Assembly (NCBI GenBank): GCA_021828605.1
Contig: JAJZEG010000333.1
Coordinates: 1 to 7,976 of the forward strand
Length of the DNA stretch: 7,976 bases
DNA from: Pseudomonadota bacterium
GTDB lineage: Bacteria > Pseudomonadota > Alphaproteobacteria > Acetobacterales > Acetobacteraceae
Direction of reading: 5' to 3'
The notes beneath the pieces are model-generated. The model was given only the letters and a program-made list of their open reading frames with translations, did not search any database and was not told where the DNA came from. Of the stretch, positions 5,574 through 7,976 are shown piece after piece. How positions within the stretch are numbered: the stretch's first letter is position 1; each line of letters begins with the position of its first letter. A program made the position numbers and the translations under genes.

Positions 5574-6628
5574 ACCACGCCCCATCAAGCACGCTCGATC
5601 CGCTCTGGGCGCGGGGCCGCAGCTTCCTCGGCACCGACACCGCGATCATGGCGGGCGCGATGAGCTGGGTCAGCGAACGTCATCTGGTTTCCGCCATTTC
5701 CAATGAAGGCGGCTTTGGCGTGCTCGCCTGCGGCGGCATGTCGCCCGATCAGCTCGATGCCGAAATCACCGCGACCAAAGCCCTGACCACCAAGCCGTTC
5801 GGCGTCAATCTGATCACCATGCATCCCGATCTGGATGCGCTGATCGGCATCTGCATCGCCCATAAAATCAGCCATATCGTGCTCGCCGGTGGCGTGCCGA
5901 CCGGGGCTGCGGTGCGCGCGGTCAAGGATGGCGGCGCCAAGCTCATCGGTTTCGCCCCTGCTTTGGTGCTCGCCAAACGCCTGATCAAAATCGGCGCCGA
6001 CGCGCTGATTATCGAAGGCTCCGAAGCGGGCGGCCATATCGGCCCGGTCTCGCTCGCGGTGCTGGCGCAGGAAATCCTGCCGGTGATCCGCGAGGTGCCG
6101 GTATTCGTCGCGGGCGGCATCGGGCGCGGCGAAGCGATCCTCGCTTTCCTCGAAATGGGTGCTGCGGGCGCGCAGCTCGGCACCCGCTTCGCCGCCGCCA
6201 GCGAGAGCATCGCCCACGAAAATTTCAAAAACGCCTTCCTGCGCGCCAATGCCCGCGACGCGATCCCCTCGGTGCAGCTCGACGCCCAATTCCCGGTGAT
6301 CCCGGTGCGCGGCCTCGCCAATGCGGGCACCAGCCGTTTTCTCTCCCACCAGGCTGACACCCTCAAACGCTTCCAATCTGGCGAACTCGACCGCGAAGCG
6401 GCGCAACTCTCCATTGAGCGGTTCTGGGCCGGCGCACTCCGCCGCGCGGTGATCGAGGGCGATGTCGAAAACGGCTCGGTGATGGCCGGACAATCAGTCG
6501 GCATGGTCACCGCGATCCAGCCGGTCGGCACCATCATCGCCGAATTGATCGCCCAGGCCGAAGCCGCCCTCGCCGCGCGCCGCCCCAGCCTCGCTGCGCC
6601 TGATGAAGCGGCCATCCAAGCCGCGTAA
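5570..6628 (+). CDS. FMN-dependent nitronate monooxygenase / FabK-like flavoprotein
   Basis: This 352-residue TIM-barrel flavoprotein belongs to the 2-nitropropane dioxygenase/nitronate monooxygenase superfamily, which includes enoyl-ACP reductase FabK. Family motifs are the N-terminal AIMAGAMSWVS and ISNEGGFGVLACGGM (25-57), PFGVNL, the EGSEAGGHIGP segment with the catalytic-type His (His156), the phosphate-binding AGGIGRGEAI (181-190), and GAQLGTRF. The C-terminal part, GDVENGSVMAGQ (297-308) after an AGALRRAV stretch, closely resembles FabK, so either oxidation of alkyl nitronates or NAD(P)H-dependent reduction of an enoyl thioester is conceivable. The substrate cannot be decided from sequence. 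The ATG overlaps the lysC stop (ATGA), and the last 26 bp overlap ptsP, placing it in a tight lysC-ptsP operon. No signal peptide or membrane segment is seen. Confidence 0.9.
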   Translation: MNHAPSSTLDPLWARGRSFLGTDTAIMAGAMSWVSERHLVSAISNEGGFGVLACGGMSPDQLDAEITATKALTTKPFGVNLITMHPDLDALIGICIAHKISHIVLAGGVPTGAAVRAVKDGGAKLIGFAPALVLAKRLIKIGADALIIEGSEAGGHIGPVSLAVLAQEILPVIREVPVFVAGGIGRGEAILAFLEMGAAGAQLGTRFAAASESIAHENFKNAFLRANARDAIPSVQLDAQFPVIPVRGLANAGTSRFLSHQADTLKRFQSGELDREAAQLSIERFWAGALRRAVIEGDVENGSVMAGQSVGMVTAIQPVGTIIAELIAQAEAALAARRPSLAAPDEAAIQAA

Positions 6629-7976
6629 CCCGACCAAGCCGCCGCGCGAGCGCACCCATCGGGTCGCTGCGGCGCGACGCCTGTTCGCCACCCTGCGCGA
6701 ACGCTTGGCGGCGGGCGATTGGAGCCTGCCCGAACTCACCCGGCTGATCGCCCACGAGCTTGCCGCCGATGTCTGCTCGATCTATGTCACCCGCCCCGGT
6801 GAAATGCTCGAATTGGTCGCCAGTTTCGGGCTGAGGCCGCAATCGGTCGGCCAAACCCGGCTGCGCATCGGCGAGGGCATTGTCGGCAACGCCGCCGCCT
6901 CGGCCACCATTTTCAATCTGGCCGACGCCACCACCCATCCCGATTTCGCCGCGCGCCCGGAAACCGGCGAAAACGACTATGCCGCGCTGCTCGCCGTGCC
7001 GATCCGCCGCGCCGGGCGCTGCCTCGGGGTGATCACCCTGCAGGATCGCATCGCCCGCAAATTCGCCGCCATGGAAGCCGATGTGCTCTCCACCATCGCG
7101 ATGCTGCTTGGCGAAACCATGACCAATCTGGGCATGGCGCCCAGCGGCCCGGCCAGCTTTGGCGATGCGCTGTCACGCCGGTATCGCGGCTTCGTGCTGG
7201 CTCCCGGCATTATCGCGGGTGTGGCTTTGCCGCTCGGTCGCGCCAGCGCCCCGCAAACCATTTTCGCGAGCGATCCCGCCGCCGAACATCAGCGCCTCGA
7301 CCGGGCCATCGCTGACTCCGAAGCCAGCCTCAACGCCTTGATCGCCGAAACCCTGCCTGCGGGCGATTCCAGCCGCGAGGTCTTGGATGCCTATCGCATG
7401 CTCGCCCAAAGCGGCGGCTGGCTGGAGCGGGTGCGCGGCGCGATCAATGATGGGCTGAGCGCCGAAGCCGCCGTCGATCAGGCGGGAAGCGCTCTGCATG
7501 CGCGGATGCGCCGGATCGCCGACCCTTATTTGCGCGAGCGCCTCGCCGATATCGAGGATATGATTGAGCGCATGCTCACCGCCCTCGGCGCCGCCCCACC
7601 CCGGCCCGAGCGCGCAGAGGGTATGATCCTGATCGCCCGGCGTCTCGGCCCCGCTGAATTGCTCGATTGGCATCGGCGCGGCATTGCCGGTTTCGCCATC
7701 GAAGAAGCCAGCGCCAATGGCCATGCCGCGATTCTCGCCCGCGCGCTGGATTTACCCGCCATCGCCATCGAAGCGGGCGCGGTCAACACCATCGAAGCCG
7801 GGGCGAAAATTCTGCTCGATGCCGAAAGCGGCACCCTGATCCTGCGCCCGGACCCCGATGTCGCCGCCGCTTACGAACGGGCTTTGATCGTCCAATCCAG
7901 CCGCAACGCCGAACTCGCTGGCTTTCGCACCCGCCCGGCGATCACCGCCGATGGCACCAAGCTGACCCTGATGCTC
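6603..7976 (+). CDS. ptsP: Phosphoenolpyruvate-protein phosphotransferase PtsP (enzyme I-Ntr), N-terminal part (3' end outside window)
   Basis: PtsP takes phosphate from PEP and passes it to NPr and then EIIA-Ntr, a cytoplasmic relay signalling nitrogen and potassium status, not sugar import. The frame is open from the ATG at 6603 to the last base (458 residues; full proteins are near 750). After a basic N-terminus (RPSKPRNPTKPPRER) comes a GAF domain (about 40-178: CSIYV, LRIGEGIVGNAAA, RPETGEN, LLAVPIRRAGRCLGVITLQ). An enzyme I N-terminal domain starts at LAPGIIAG (199), and the phosphohistidine domain contains ANGHAAILARAL with the probable active His374. The PEP-binding barrel is beyond the window. 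The start overlaps the flavoprotein gene by 26 bp and has only a weak Shine-Dalgarno, so coupled translation is likely. The GAF domain separates it from sugar-PTS enzyme I (PtsI). Confidence 0.93.
   Translation, partial: MKRPSKPRNPTKPPRERTHRVAAARRLFATLRERLAAGDWSLPELTRLIAHELAADVCSIYVTRPGEMLELVASFGLRPQSVGQTRLRIGEGIVGNAAASATIFNLADATTHPDFAARPETGENDYAALLAVPIRRAGRCLGVITLQDRIARKFAAMEADVLSTIAMLLGETMTNLGMAPSGPASFGDALSRRYRGFVLAPGIIAGVALPLGRASAPQTIFASDPAAEHQRLDRAIADSEASLNALIAETLPAGDSSREVLDAYRMLAQSGGWLERVRGAINDGLSAEAAVDQAGSALHARMRRIADPYLRERLADIEDMIERMLTALGAAPPRPERAEGMILIARRLGPAELLDWHRRGIAGFAIEEASANGHAAILARALDLPAIAIEAGAVNTIEAGAKILLDAESGTLILRPDPDVAAAYERALIVQSSRNAELAGFRTRPAITADGTKLTLML

Noticed and set aside
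4932..5588. Minus-strand open frame of 218 codons opposite lysC
   Set aside because: It is antisense to the LysC ACT domains, Gly/Asp/His-rich, with no recognisable family.
5585..6493. Minus-strand open frames opposite the flavoprotein gene
   Set aside because: They overlap a gene with complete NMO/FabK motifs and carry no domain of their own.
1..7976. CRISPR arrays, tRNA/rRNA genes, insertion sequences
   Set aside because: No regularly spaced repeats, no tRNA-like or rRNA-like stretches, and no transposase motifs or terminal inverted repeats were seen by eye.

Overview
The window is high-GC proteobacterial DNA (hand count: 41 of 60 bases are G or C at 961-1020). Gene content and codon use fit an alphaproteobacterium, possibly of the Rhodospirillales/Acetobacteraceae type. 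That placement is inferred from protein flavour and the lysC to ptsP arrangement, not from a marker gene.

Layout. 1-1707 (+) is the C-terminal half of Mfd, the transcription-repair coupling factor. Convergent to it, on the minus strand, is a roughly 1.7 kb accessory block (1754-3420) with two toxin-antitoxin-like modules. One is a mazE-mazF pair that shares one base, with a recognisable promoter and a palindrome over its -10 box. The other is a HEPN-domain gene overlapping an unrecognised small gene by 14 bases. Parts of the block are much more AT-rich than the flanks (about 43% GC at 2521-2760 and 37% at 3301-3420), which suggests horizontal acquisition. Next, still on the minus strand, is ubiG (ubiquinone biosynthesis O-methyltransferase).

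From 4356 the plus strand carries a tightly packed core operon: lysC (aspartate kinase), a FabK/nitronate monooxygenase-like FMN protein overlapping it by 4 bases, and the start of ptsP (nitrogen-PTS enzyme I), which overlaps the flavoprotein gene by 26 bases and runs off the window. ubiG and lysC diverge from a 141 bp region that contains a perfect 7+7 bp dyad.

How the genes fit together. Mfd, UbiG, LysC and PtsP are housekeeping functions: DNA repair, quinone synthesis, aspartate-family amino acids and nitrogen signalling. The overlaps suggest that aspartate kinase, the flavoprotein and enzyme I-Ntr are co-translated. The stacked TA-like modules between mfd and ubiG are the accessory part. 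The best candidate for an under-described system is the HEPN gene with its small, non-nucleotidyltransferase partner. LysC also shows a plausible internal start for a separate regulatory subunit.
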